Below are positions 48,635 to 57,586 of a stretch of 64,000 bases of DNA, piece after piece. Below the pieces are notes generated by a model, which ran no database searches, was not told the origin of the DNA, and worked only from the letters and a program-made list of their open reading frames with translations. The position numbers and the translations under genes were made by a program. The first letter of the stretch is position 1. The number at the start of each line of letters is the position of its first letter. Location: positions 1 to 64,000 of the forward strand of contig NZ_AQXU01000012.1 in NCBI RefSeq assembly GCF_000376945.1, given 5' to 3'. The DNA is from Leeia oryzae DSM 17879 (GTDB lineage Bacteria > Pseudomonadota > Gammaproteobacteria > Burkholderiales > Leeiaceae).

Positions 48635-51406
48635 TCAGCTTAAAGTATTCAGTAGCCTGTTAGCTTCCGCTTGCTGCTGAGCAGAGCCCTCAGTCAATAC
48701 TTCCTCCAGAATCTCTTTGGCACCCTCATTATCCCCCATCTCGATATAAGCCTTTGCAAGGTCAAGCTTGGTCGCAGCAGGATCATCTGCATTAGTTGCG
48801 TCAAGACTTGGTTCCTCCATATCAGGCACATCTCCCAGATCGAGACTCAAACTATCCAAGTCCAGAGAGAAGTCATCACCGGAAGGGGTCGCTGGTTCTT
48901 CAACCGCTAATGACGGTGGTGCTTCTTGCACTGCCACAGCTTCAGAAGAAGGTACTTCTGGTTTTGATGGCTCGCCAAAATCACTACCCAAGTCAAAGTC
49001 AAAGTCGAGCAAATTGGCATCAGCTGGTGAAGCAGACAATTCTTCAGCAGCTTCACCTGGCGCGTCATCCGTATTCAACTCAATCCCGCCGAGATCTTCT
49101 AGTGGCTCATCCTCAACTTCTGATAACGCCAGAGAATCTTCTTCGGTCGTCAATTCTGGTACTGGCTCAAGCGTCGGTGCAGCAGTATGCTCTTCAACCG
49201 TATCAAACCCGAGATCACCGATATCAAAATCCAGCATGCCGCTACTGTCAGATGCAGGCACCTCAGGCGCCACTGCAGGTTCTTCCTGAGTAAGTTCAGG
49301 CACATCTTCATTTACAGAAGGTACTTGCGTCTCGACAGGAAGATCAAATACAGGCAAACCGCCAAAATCCAGGGAGTTATCATCCGCTACGGGCTTCTCT
49401 TCTTCTTGCGCAGCTGATGCTAGAGGCGAAATTTCTTCCGCAACACCCAGCACATCCTCAGCCTGGTGCTGACTTCCCTCAAGACCAGAAGAAGGTTGTT
49501 CAGCCTCGGCTCCGGCATCGGTTCCATACATCACATTACCGGGATCCAGGATGCGTCCCATTTCTGCAGCCTTAGCCCAATGTACGCCTTGCGCCTTGGT
49601 CTGATCATGCAATTCGTTGGCATGGGTTTCAAAGTTGCCAACGTCTTTGCGATTGAAATAAATTTCCATCAATTTCAAGCGCACTTCCTGCCTTGTCGCA
49701 TCTTTTGCCAATGCATCTTTCAGAATCTCTTCTGCCTGTGGATCTCTGCCGTAAGCGAGATACACCTCTGCCTCGGCGATTGGATCCACTTCATCTGTAT
49801 CAATCGCGCCAAGGCCTTCCCGACTAAAGTCCGTCAGGAACGAATTTTCAGTCACACCGGTATTGATAATTGCACCACCAGTGCTGCCAATATTGGTATT
49901 AGCGCGCAAATCGCTACCCGTGATGATGCTGTCAGAAAAAGCAACATTACGCCGTCTGCGCCATATCAGCAGGCCACCAAGCAATGCAATTACCCCTGCA
50001 CCACCACCTACCAATGGCAAATTCTGCATCACTTGATCCATGAGCGTAGGCTCTGGTTCTTCCGGCATGAAGACAACTTTTGGCTTTTTGTTTTTCTTGG
50101 CCGGCTGAGAAGCCACCACTTCCACAGGCACCGATGCAACTACTTCAGCGGGCTTGGATGCAATCTGTTCTACAGGTTTGGATGCAACACCTTCAGGCTT
50201 GGAAGCAGCAGCCTCTTTCACAGCCTGTTGTTCAACTTTTGCACCGGTACTACTTTTCAACTCCAGCAATTGCTTGAGCTTTTTGTTCATGCTTTCAAGT
50301 TCAGCAAGCCGCGCAGCAGTTTCTTTGACTGTCCGGTCTTTGGCGACGGCCTCATCCTGCAACGCATTAATTTTATCTTGCAGGGATTTGATCTGCTGCC
50401 CGTCTTTTGTCGCTTTGCCCAATTCAGCCTGAGACAGTTTGACAATGTCTTTGCTGGCAGCTTGTGCAGGAGCAGATTTGTCTTCTACTTTTGCCGTTAC
50501 CTTGCCCGATGCAACGTTACTGCTAGCGGCGGCAGGTTGCGTATTAGCAGCAACAGCGCCTGCAAGCTTCTGTTTGTACGCTTGCCAGTTTTCAGCCTGA
50601 ACCTTGATTTCCTTGTGTGCATCTTCCGCGCTTAGAGATTTCACTTCATTCGCGTCAGGCATCTTGATGATGCTACCCACTTTGAGCAAGTTCATGTTCT
50701 GGCGATCAAATGCTGTCGGATTGGCCTTGTATAGTCCAACCAGCATCTGGTCAAGGGTCACGTCCGTTGCTTTATTCCGGGCAGCAATCGCCGCAAGCGT
50801 ATCACCACGTTTTACTTTGTAGTCGGATGTTTGCGATGACTGACTGTCAGCCGGATTTTCTTCAGGCTTTGGCTGTGCTTCTGAGGAGATTTTGGCCGGC
50901 TTGCTAACCACTTTGGTTTTGCGTTTGGCTGTTGATTTGCTGGTAGTCTTTGGCAAATCAACCATAACAGGTTGCTGTGCCTGACTTGTTGCAGTGTTAG
51001 CCGTATAGTCAGCAGGATCAAGAAGTGCGGTGAATTCTTTTACCATTTTCCCGGAAGGCCAGGAAAGCTCCACCAGCATGTCAATAAAAGGTTCGTTGAT
51101 TGGCTGGTTGGTTGTGACCCGGATATAAGAGCGATTCGCACGCTTCTCGATCGCAAATCGAGCGGCCGCCAAGTGCGACGGAAACTCAATCTTTGCATCT
51201 TTGAAAGCTTCTGCCGAAGCCAGCCTGATCATGAAACTTGTCGGATCTTCATTCGGGGCCGTGGCCAGTTCAATTTCCGCACTCAGCGGTTGACCAAGTC
51301 CGGAAAGCACCGTCAACTTACCCAAACCTGCAGCATTTACTGAATAGGGCAGTACGATGAATGCGGCAGCCATTAATCCGGCTTTTGTTTTAGCGTTCAC
51401 GGGCAC
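48635..51406 (-). CDS. fimV: FimV, polar LysM/TPR protein for type IV pili
   Basis: This 923-residue inner-membrane protein binds peptidoglycan and organises type IV pilus and polar assembly. The start is a GTG with AAGGAG seven bases upstream. It has a signal peptide (1-25), a periplasmic FimV N-terminal domain (about 26-135), a LysM motif at 196-250 and a coiled coil at about 340-385. An ASKP-type repeat lies at 401-436, and a membrane span at about 466-482 is followed by RRRR. A long acidic cytoplasmic region ends in the TPR-like FimV C-terminal domain (about 875-923). The 187-base upstream region is A+T-rich and shows nothing else. Confidence 0.93.
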   Translation of the reverse strand: MPVNAKTKAGLMAAAFIVLPYSVNAAGLGKLTVLSGLGQPLSAEIELATAPNEDPTSFMIRLASAEAFKDAKIEFPSHLAAARFAIEKRANRSYIRVTTNQPINEPFIDMLVELSWPSGKMVKEFTALLDPADYTANTATSQAQQPVMVDLPKTTSKSTAKRKTKVVSKPAKISSEAQPKPEENPADSQSSQTSDYKVKRGDTLAAIAARNKATDVTLDQMLVGLYKANPTAFDRQNMNLLKVGSIIKMPDANEVKSLSAEDAHKEIKVQAENWQAYKQKLAGAVAANTQPAAASSNVASGKVTAKVEDKSAPAQAASKDIVKLSQAELGKATKDGQQIKSLQDKINALQDEAVAKDRTVKETAARLAELESMNKKLKQLLELKSSTGAKVEQQAVKEAAASKPEGVASKPVEQIASKPAEVVASVPVEVVASQPAKKNKKPKVVFMPEEPEPTLMDQVMQNLPLVGGGAGVIALLGGLLIWRRRRNVAFSDSIITGSDLRANTNIGSTGGAIINTGVTENSFLTDFSREGLGAIDTDEVDPIAEAEVYLAYGRDPQAEEILKDALAKDATRQEVRLKLMEIYFNRKDVGNFETHANELHDQTKAQGVHWAKAAEMGRILDPGNVMYGTDAGAEAEQPSSGLEGSQHQAEDVLGVAEEISPLASAAQEEEKPVADDNSLDFGGLPVFDLPVETQVPSVNEDVPELTQEEPAVAPEVPASDSSGMLDFDIGDLGFDTVEEHTAAPTLEPVPELTTEEDSLALSEVEDEPLEDLGGIELNTDDAPGEAAEELSASPADANLLDFDFDLGSDFGEPSKPEVPSSEAVAVQEAPPSLAVEEPATPSGDDFSLDLDSLSLDLGDVPDMEEPSLDATNADDPAATKLDLAKAYIEMGDNEGAKEILEEVLTEGSAQQQAEANRLLNTLS
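50099..50206 (-). repeat. Degenerate ASKP repeat inside fimV
   Basis: This encodes residues 401-436, four to five imperfect copies of an A-S-x-P unit spaced 7-9 residues apart (ASKPEGV, ASKPVEQI, ASKPAEVV, ASVPVEVV, ASQPAKK). Proline-rich and of low complexity, it bridges the coiled coil and the membrane span. Its length may vary between strains. Confidence 0.7.
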
Positions 51407-51593
51407 GATGCCTCTCCTTGGCCAAGCAAAAATGTTTTTAGACGTTATATTTTAAAATAACATCATGATGTTAGCGCTGCAAGTTTATCATTAACATGAG
51501 TTATATCACGCAGAAAGCTATTTTTAATCATTATTTCATTAAAAATCAGCGCTCAAGCTTAGCACCGAGAAAAAATGACGTATAAATTTAATC

Positions 51594-52571
51594 TCAATCT
51601 TTGATTGAATCTAGCAAATTAACAACACTTTTTGCGGTTAGCGCAATCGAATCAGCTGTCAGCCAGCAGGTAAAACGCGTTGCGGATACTTGTTTCAGCC
51701 TGCTGACATAAATACTGGATTTGCCAATCACATCAATTGGCGTCATATAACCGCCGGCTTTGGCTTCATCAATTCGTTTCAATGACGCATGAGCATCAAT
51801 CAGGTCCGTCAGCTTGGTATTGGCATCAACAGGATAACAAAGATCAATCACTAACTTGATTGCCGTTCCATAAAATACCGGTACTTGAACGGCTGTAGCT
51901 GAAAGCGCCATTTCGCTACCATCAGAATGTTGCTGAATATCTGCCAGCAAGCCAGCCTCAAGCTGCGTATCACCTTCATCATTAAACAACCCGACCTGGG
52001 GAATGGCATTAAACGCAGCACGCACAGGAAATGCAGCAATTTCTATGTCCTGGTTATTAAACAAGCCAATGGTTTGCTGCGCCAGTTCTTCCACCCCAGC
52101 TCGCCCCCTGGCAGCTGCAGGTTGCAGTAAAGTTGCATCCACGGCAGCAATACCATGTTCTTCTTCAAACACTTGCAACAACGGTTTAAGAATTGCAAAC
52201 GCGGGTGTCACAAACCTGACCTCTTGGGCATCTTCCGGCCACTCACATCCTGGCATCATGGAGTCGCCATTAGACAGCTGTGATACACGTACAATCTTGT
52301 TGCCTTTGGCGACGGCACGAGGGATAAACCGATCTGCAACAATATCCGGCACAGCAAAAATCGAAATATCCACTTGCGAGAAGTCAAAATCATCCAGCGT
52401 TCTGACTGATAAGTCCCGCCCCTGAAAGTGCAAAGTTTCTCCAAACGACTCAGCGGATGCAACTGCAAATACCTCATCAAACTCAAGAGTCGAGTCTGCC
52501 AGCGCATCCAGCACAGACTCACCGACCACACCAGTTGCACCAACTACCGCAAGAGAAGCTTTTTTATTCAT
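51594..52571 (-). CDS. usg: USG-1 family protein (aspartate semialdehyde dehydrogenase paralogue)
   Basis: This 325-residue protein has the aspartate semialdehyde dehydrogenase fold and an N-terminal VVGATGVVGESVLDAL nucleotide motif. The catalytic Cys position reads VDATLLQPAAARGRAG with no Cys, so it should not be a dehydrogenase. Usg proteins have this defect and unknown function. It lies between asd and fimV, as in other proteobacteria. Confidence 0.9.
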   Translation of the reverse strand: MNKKASLAVVGATGVVGESVLDALADSTLEFDEVFAVASAESFGETLHFQGRDLSVRTLDDFDFSQVDISIFAVPDIVADRFIPRAVAKGNKIVRVSQLSNGDSMMPGCEWPEDAQEVRFVTPAFAILKPLLQVFEEEHGIAAVDATLLQPAAARGRAGVEELAQQTIGLFNNQDIEIAAFPVRAAFNAIPQVGLFNDEGDTQLEAGLLADIQQHSDGSEMALSATAVQVPVFYGTAIKLVIDLCYPVDANTKLTDLIDAHASLKRIDEAKAGGYMTPIDVIGKSSIYVSRLKQVSATRFTCWLTADSIALTAKSVVNLLDSIKD

Positions 52572-52657
52572 TAACCAACCACCTTTAATTCAATCATCAA
52601 AAAAACGTATTTACCGGCAAAAACCGGCATGCGTCTCTTAAAGCCCGTTTACAAGCA

Positions 52658-52685
52658 CAAAGGGCGCCTCAAGTTGCGCCCTTTG
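52658..52685 (-). terminator. Hairpin between asd and usg
   Basis: CAAAGGGCGC and GCGCCCTTTG form a perfect 10-base stem with an 8-base loop, about 40 bases after the asd stop. Only a short T-poor stretch follows on the minus strand, so termination is probable but not strong. Confidence 0.6.
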
Positions 52686-52722
52686 CATGTTACTTAGCTA
52701 TCAGCATAGCCAGATTTGCATC

Positions 52723-53826
52723 TTATTTATCCAGCAGAATTCTCAGCATCCGGCGCAGTGGTTCTGCTGCGCCCCACAGCAGCTGATCACCAATCACAAA
52801 TGCAGACAAATACTCTGGCCCCATGTTCAATTTACGAACACGGCCAACCCCTACTTGCAATCCACCTGTAATGGAAGCTGGGGTCAGTTCTTGCTCTGTA
52901 ATACTGCGATCATTTGGAACCCACTTCACCCATTGATTACCGGATTTGATAATGGATTCAATCTCGCTCAGTGGCAAATCCTTCTTCAGCTTGATCGTCA
53001 GTGCCAAGCTATGGCAGCGCATTGCACCAATACGCACACACAAACCGTCCACTGGGACAATTTGCTCATTACCCAGAATCTTGTTAACTTCCGCCTGACC
53101 TTTCCATTCTTCCTTGGACTGACCATTATCAAGCTGTTTGTCGATCCATGGAATCAGGCCGCCGGCCAGTGGGGCAGGGAAAAATTCGCGAGGTACATCT
53201 TCACGAATGGTTTTAGCAACTTTGCGATCAATTTCCAGAATGGCAGATGATGGGGTTGCCAGTTCTTCAGCAACTGCAGAATGGATAACGCCCATCCCTT
53301 TCAGCAGTTCACGCATGTGGTTTGCACCGCCACCTGAGGCTGCTTGATAAGTCATGGAACTGACCCAGTCAACCAGACCTTCACGGAACAAAGCCCCAAC
53401 GCCCATCAACATGATGGAATTTGTACAGTTGCCACCGATAAAGTTTTTGATGCCTTTTGTCAGGCCATCCTTGATTACGTTCAGGTTGACCGGGTCAAGA
53501 ATAATCAGGCTATCTTCATCCATCCGCAACGTAGATGCCGCATCAATCCAGTAGCCTGTCCAGCCTGCAGCACGCAACTGTGGAAAAATCTCGGTGGTAT
53601 AGTCACCACCCTGGCAGGAAATGATGGCGTCCATACCTTTCAAGGCATCGATCGAACGTGCATCCTGCAAGACTGGTACAGTCTTGCCCACATCTGGAGC
53701 CTGCCCGCCAACATTACTGGTCGTGAAGAAAACCGGATCAATCAAGGCAAAATCCTGTTCTTCGCGCATGCGCTGCATCAGAACAGAACCAACCATACCA
53801 CGCCAACCTACAAAACCAACTCGCAT
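52723..53826 (-). CDS. asd: Aspartate-semialdehyde dehydrogenase
   Basis: This 367-residue NADPH-dependent enzyme makes aspartate semialdehyde, the branch point to lysine/diaminopimelate, threonine, isoleucine and methionine. It has the nucleotide motif [10 protein letters not shown], the catalytic Cys134 in [10 protein letters not shown] and the Gram-negative-type insert. The ATG at 53826 has AGGGGAAAGCA upstream. It is preceded by a structured leader that may control it. Confidence 0.97.
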   Translation of the reverse strand: MRVGFVGWRGMVGSVLMQRMREEQDFALIDPVFFTTSNVGGQAPDVGKTVPVLQDARSIDALKGMDAIISCQGGDYTTEIFPQLRAAGWTGYWIDAASTLRMDEDSLIILDPVNLNVIKDGLTKGIKNFIGGNCTNSIMLMGVGALFREGLVDWVSSMTYQAASGGGANHMRELLKGMGVIHSAVAEELATPSSAILEIDRKVAKTIREDVPREFFPAPLAGGLIPWIDKQLDNGQSKEEWKGQAEVNKILGNEQIVPVDGLCVRIGAMRCHSLALTIKLKKDLPLSEIESIIKSGNQWVKWVPNDRSITEQELTPASITGGLQVGVGRVRKLNMGPEYLSAFVIGDQLLWGAAEPLRRMLRILLDK

Positions 53827-53851
53827 TGCTTTCCCCTACATTGTCAGTGTC

Positions 53852-53887
53852 GCCCCGCTTTTCTGGCCCCTACCGCTTGCGGGGCCA
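53852..53887 (-). promoter_or_regulatory. Competing hairpins just upstream of asd
   Basis: On the minus strand, segment A (53879-53887) can pair with B (53864-53870, TGGCCCC with GGGGCCA). It can pair instead with C (53852-53858, GCCCCGC with GCGGGGC), which lies 26 bases before the asd start. The two pairings exclude each other. GTAGGGG, the asd ribosome site, is also present as a second copy inside B. This is the layout of a conformational switch, but regulation is inferred. Confidence 0.35.
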
Positions 53888-53906
53888 AGACGGAAGGTGC
53901 ATGACT

Positions 53907-54047
53907 TTAAACCAAGACGGTGGTCTTGGTTTTCTTGGTAATAATGGTGGTGGAAAGCACTGTCACGGCGACTACAGACGCAACAATGCCTGCCTTGTGG
54001 GCATGCTTGCGTAGCAGTTTGGCCAATGTGACAGGTAGTCGGTTCAT
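53907..54047 (-). CDS. Candidate leader peptide or small membrane protein upstream of asd (46 aa)
   Basis: A 46-codon ORF in the leuB-asd gap starts MNRLPVTLAKLL. It has a hydrophobic stretch at 20-36 flanked by basic residues, and it ends TTIITKKTKTTVLV. Thr and Lys make up 14 of 46 residues, mostly in the last 14 codons. Such a terminal run resembles the leader peptides of threonine and other amino-acid operons, and asd feeds Thr, Lys and Ile. Against this, only a weak GGAAA lies 16 bases upstream, and 46 codons is long for a leader. A hairpin (53909-53918 with 53923-53932, 10 base pairs) overlaps the last codons and the stop. The other reading is a small membrane protein. Confidence 0.35.
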   Translation of the reverse strand: MNRLPVTLAKLLRKHAHKAGIVASVVAVTVLSTTIITKKTKTTVLV

Positions 54048-54125
54048 CGCGTTAATCGTGCTTTCCGTATTTGATGGGATCAAGAGGATAAATCTATGAT
54101 TTTCCTGATAATAACCTAAAACTTC

Positions 54126-55187
54126 TTAGAGTGCAGCCAAAACTGCATCCCCCATTTGGGTTGTAGATACCTTATTGGTGCCCGGCTCGAAAATATCTCC
54201 GGTACGATACCCTTGTGCCAATACTTTCTTGACTGCGTTTTCAATCCGGAGCGCATGCTCTTCCAGACCAAAGCTGTAACGAAGCATCATGGCCGCAGAC
54301 AGGATGGTCGCCAGCGGGTTGGCCATGTCTTTACCGGCAATATCCGGTGCAGAGCCATGGCAAGGCTCATACAAACCCTTGTTGTTTTCGTCCAGAGAAG
54401 CAGACGGCAGCATACCGATAGATCCGGTCAGCATGGAAGCCTCATCCGACAAAATGTCACCAAACATGTTGCCCGTCACCATCACATCAAACTGCTTCGG
54501 ATTACGTACCAATTGCATGGCGGCGTTATCCACCAGCATATGGCTCAATTCGATGTCCTGATAGTCTTTATGAACCTCAGTGACCACGTCACGCCATAGC
54601 TGGGTAGACTCCAGTACGTTCATCTTGTCGACTGAACATACTTTGCGATTGCGACGACGCGCTGTTTCGAAAGCCACTTTGGCAATACGGCGAATTTCTG
54701 ACTCACTGTAAACCATGGTGTTGTAACCAACACGTTCACCACCACGCATCTCGATACCACGAGGCTCACCGAAGTAAATGTCACCCACCAGCTCGCGGAT
54801 GATAATGATATCCAGACCTGAAACCACTTCTGGTTTCAGGGTGGATGCATTGGCCAGTTCAGGGTAAAGAATGGCCGGTCGCAAGTTTGCAAAGACACCC
54901 AGTTGCTTGCGAATACCCAACAGGCCGCGCTCCGGACGTTGCTCGCGCGGCAGTGAGTCCCATTTTGGGCCACCTACTGCGCCAAGCAAAATTGCATCAG
55001 CAGCTTGCGCCAGCTTTTGTGTTGCTTCCGGATAAGGCGTCCCGGTTTCATCCACTGCACCACCGCCCAGCAGAGCGTATTCAAACTCCATCTTTAAACC
55101 ATCTGCGCGCAATACTTCCAGCACCCGCATGGCCTGTGCAATGATTTCCGGACCGATGCCATCACCTGGCAATACACAAATCTTCAT
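54126..55187 (-). CDS. leuB: 3-isopropylmalate dehydrogenase
   Basis: This 353-residue enzyme oxidises and decarboxylates 3-isopropylmalate in leucine synthesis. It has GDGIGPEI at the N terminus, the catalytic region YFGEPRG and [12 protein letters not shown], and [27 protein letters not shown]. It is the last leu gene, 44 bases after leuD. Confidence 0.97.
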   Translation of the reverse strand: MKICVLPGDGIGPEIIAQAMRVLEVLRADGLKMEFEYALLGGGAVDETGTPYPEATQKLAQAADAILLGAVGGPKWDSLPREQRPERGLLGIRKQLGVFANLRPAILYPELANASTLKPEVVSGLDIIIIRELVGDIYFGEPRGIEMRGGERVGYNTMVYSESEIRRIAKVAFETARRRNRKVCSVDKMNVLESTQLWRDVVTEVHKDYQDIELSHMLVDNAAMQLVRNPKQFDVMVTGNMFGDILSDEASMLTGSIGMLPSASLDENNKGLYEPCHGSAPDIAGKDMANPLATILSAAMMLRYSFGLEEHALRIENAVKKVLAQGYRTGDIFEPGTNKVSTTQMGDAVLAAL

Positions 55188-55231
55188 TCTTTATGACCCA
55201 TCAAAATGCGTAATTAATAAACTTGAATCGT

Positions 55232-55870
55232 TCAGGCAAACAACCAAGGCTGCTGTTGGCGGCGCTGATCTTCAAATGCCTTGATCTTGTCTGCATGTGC
55301 CAGTGTCAGGCCGATTTCATCCAGCCCATTAAGCATGCAATGCTTGCGATGCTCTGTAATGTCAAAAGCGTACGATTGACCATCTGGTGTTGAAACCGTC
55401 TGAGCCGCCAGATCAATCATCAGCTTATAGCCCTCGTTACCCGCAGTTGCTGCAAACAGTTTGTCCACTACTTCGGCTGGCAACACGATTGGCAACACGC
55501 CATTTTTGTAACAGTTGTTGAAGAAAATGTCTGCAAAGCTTGGTGCAATCACCGCCCTGAAACCGTAATCCTCCAGCGCCCAAGGTGCATGCTCCCTGCT
55601 GGAGCCGCAGCCAAAGTTCTCCCGTGCCAACAGAACCTGTGCACCTTTGTAACGAGGGAAATTCAGAACAAACTCAGGATTCAACGGACGAACTGAGTTG
55701 TCCATTCCGGGCTCGCCATGATCCAGATAACGCCACTCATCAAACAGGTTCGGGCCAAAACCGGAACGCTTGATTGATTTCAGAAACTGCTTAGGAATAA
55801 TGGCGTCTGTATCTACGTTTGCACGATCCAGCGGGCAAACCAAACCATTCAGTGTCGTAAACGCTTGCAT
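55232..55870 (-). CDS. leuD: 3-isopropylmalate dehydratase small subunit
   Basis: This 212-residue partner of LeuC interconverts 2- and 3-isopropylmalate. It has [17 protein letters not shown] near the start and [13 protein letters not shown] near 80. The ATG overlaps the entericidin-like gene's stop by one base (TAATG), so it is probably translated by re-initiation. Confidence 0.97.
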   Translation of the reverse strand: MQAFTTLNGLVCPLDRANVDTDAIIPKQFLKSIKRSGFGPNLFDEWRYLDHGEPGMDNSVRPLNPEFVLNFPRYKGAQVLLARENFGCGSSREHAPWALEDYGFRAVIAPSFADIFFNNCYKNGVLPIVLPAEVVDKLFAATAGNEGYKLMIDLAAQTVSTPDGQSYAFDITEHRKHCMLNGLDEIGLTLAHADKIKAFEDQRRQQQPWLFA

Positions 55871-55998
55871 TAACTTGCTGCTTTCTGGATGGCCTCGCCA
55901 CCCTTCTGAATATCCTTACCAACACCTTTGACGGTATTACAAGCAGAAAGGGTGAAACCCAAAGCCAATACCATCAGGCATTTCAATACTGTGCTCAT
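55870..55998 (-). CDS. Entericidin A/B family lipoprotein
   Basis: This 42-residue lipoprotein starts [15 protein letters not shown] and has a lipobox LSAC with Cys20 as first mature residue. The mature peptide is about 23 residues ([22 protein letters not shown]), matching entericidins. An excellent AAAGGAG ribosome site precedes the ATG. It lies between leuC and leuD, with its stop overlapping leuD by one base. Entericidins can act as a toxin/antidote-like pair in enteric bacteria. Here there is a single gene, probably with an envelope role. Confidence 0.88.
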   Translation of the reverse strand: MSTVLKCLMVLALGFTLSACNTVKGVGKDIQKGGEAIQKAAS

Positions 55999-56026
55999 CA
56001 GAGATCTCCTTTAGCTCGCTTGTCTG

Positions 56027-57445
56027 TCAGGCATTGAATTGCCAGTCACGGACATCAACAAAATGGCCCTTGATCGCTGCGGCAGCCGCCATTGCCGGAC
56101 TCACCAGATGCGTACGGCCACCCTGCCCCTGACGACCTTCAAAGTTACGGTTACTGGTTGACGCACAGCGCTCACCCGGATTGAGGCGGTCAGCATTCAT
56201 GGCCAGACACATTGAACATCCTGGCTCGCGCCATTCAAACCCGGCTTCAATAAAGACTTTATGCAGCCCTTCTGACTCAGCCTGCGCCTTGACGAGGCCA
56301 GAGCCAGGCACCACCAGCACGGCTTTAACGCTATTGGCCTTCTTGTAACCTTTGGCAATGGCAGCCGCTTCGCGCAAGTCTTCAATTCGGGAATTGGTAC
56401 AGGAGCCGATAAACACGATATCCAGTGGAATATCGGATATGGGCGTATCAGCGGCCAAGCCCATATAGCTCAAGGCACGTTCGATGGAACCACGCTTGAC
56501 GCTGTTTGACTCTGCAGCAGGGTTTGGTACGGCAGCATCAATACCGACGACCATTTCTGGCGAGGTACCCCAGGTAACTTGCGGAACAATCGCGGCGGCA
56601 TCCAGCTCAACAACCTCATCAAACACGGCGCCTTCGTCAGACACCAGTGTGCGCCAGTAGGCGGCAGCGGCTTCAAACTGGTCGGCCTTTGGTGCAAACG
56701 GGCGGCCTTTGACATAGTCGATGGTTTTTTCATCCACCGCCACCATACCGGCACGTGCGCCAGCTTCAATCGCCATGTTGCAAAGCGTCATGCGCCCTTC
56801 CATGGAGAGTGACCGGATGGCTGAACCACCGAATTCGATGGCATAACCGGTACCGCCAGCAGTACCAATCTTGCCGATCACGGCCAAAGCAATATCTTTT
56901 GCGGTCACGCCAACAGGCAGCTCACCCTCGACCTTGACCAGCATCGCTTTGGATTTTTTGGCAACCAGGGTTTGTGTTGCAAGGACATGCTCGACTTCTG
57001 ACGTACCGATACCATGCGCGAGACAGGCAAAGGCACCATGCGTTGATGTATGACTGTCACCGCATACCACGGTCATGCCTGGCAATGTTGCACCCTGCTC
57101 CGGACCAACGACATGGACAATGCCCTGGCCTTTATCTTTGAATGGAAAATAGGCAAGTGAGCCGACTTCACGGATGTTGGCATCCAGCGTGTCTACTTGC
57201 TGTTTGGATACAGGGTCAAGAATGCCCTTGTCCCAATCTGTTGTCGGCGTATTGTGGTCAGCGGTAGCCACAATGGAACTGATTCGCCAAGGTTTGCGAC
57301 CAGCCAGTTTCAGGCCTTCAAATGCCTGCGGGCTTGTGACCTCATGAATAAGGTGGCGATCGATGTAAAGCAAAGCGGTACCATCAGATTCCTGATGAAC
57401 AACGTGGCTTTGCCAGAGTTTGTCGTACAACGTCTGCGCGGTCAT
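56027..57445 (-). CDS. leuC: 3-isopropylmalate dehydratase large subunit
   Basis: This 472-residue aconitase-family subunit carries the 4Fe-4S cluster, with cysteines in [12 protein letters not shown] (about 345) and [11 protein letters not shown] (about 405-416). It has the HVVGPEQG and [16 protein letters not shown]-type blocks near 110-135. It is first in the leuC-entericidin-leuD-leuB unit. The 141 bases before it show no clear promoter to me. Confidence 0.97.
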   Translation of the reverse strand: MTAQTLYDKLWQSHVVHQESDGTALLYIDRHLIHEVTSPQAFEGLKLAGRKPWRISSIVATADHNTPTTDWDKGILDPVSKQQVDTLDANIREVGSLAYFPFKDKGQGIVHVVGPEQGATLPGMTVVCGDSHTSTHGAFACLAHGIGTSEVEHVLATQTLVAKKSKAMLVKVEGELPVGVTAKDIALAVIGKIGTAGGTGYAIEFGGSAIRSLSMEGRMTLCNMAIEAGARAGMVAVDEKTIDYVKGRPFAPKADQFEAAAAYWRTLVSDEGAVFDEVVELDAAAIVPQVTWGTSPEMVVGIDAAVPNPAAESNSVKRGSIERALSYMGLAADTPISDIPLDIVFIGSCTNSRIEDLREAAAIAKGYKKANSVKAVLVVPGSGLVKAQAESEGLHKVFIEAGFEWREPGCSMCLAMNADRLNPGERCASTSNRNFEGRQGQGGRTHLVSPAMAAAAAIKGHFVDVRDWQFNA

Positions 57446-57586
57446 AATCGTATGCTTCTTCTGCTGAATTTAACATCGGGAGCTTTCGATTATTACATAC
57501 GCAGCGCAGCAAAAACAGGGGAAAAAACGTCAATCGCCAGCTTCAGATTGAAAAAAATGCGCATCCCGAGTGGATTGTGCAATCTG

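Noticed and set aside
53826-54014. Plus-strand 62-codon ORF in the leuB-asd gap
   Set aside because: It lacks a ribosome site and family features and reads antisense through the candidate leader; the minus-strand reading has the better case.
57493-57564. 23-codon ORF upstream of leuC (MRIFFNLKLAIDVFSP)
   Set aside because: It has only three leucines and no leucine run, a poor ribosome site and no clear terminator behind it, so I do not call it a leucine leader peptide.
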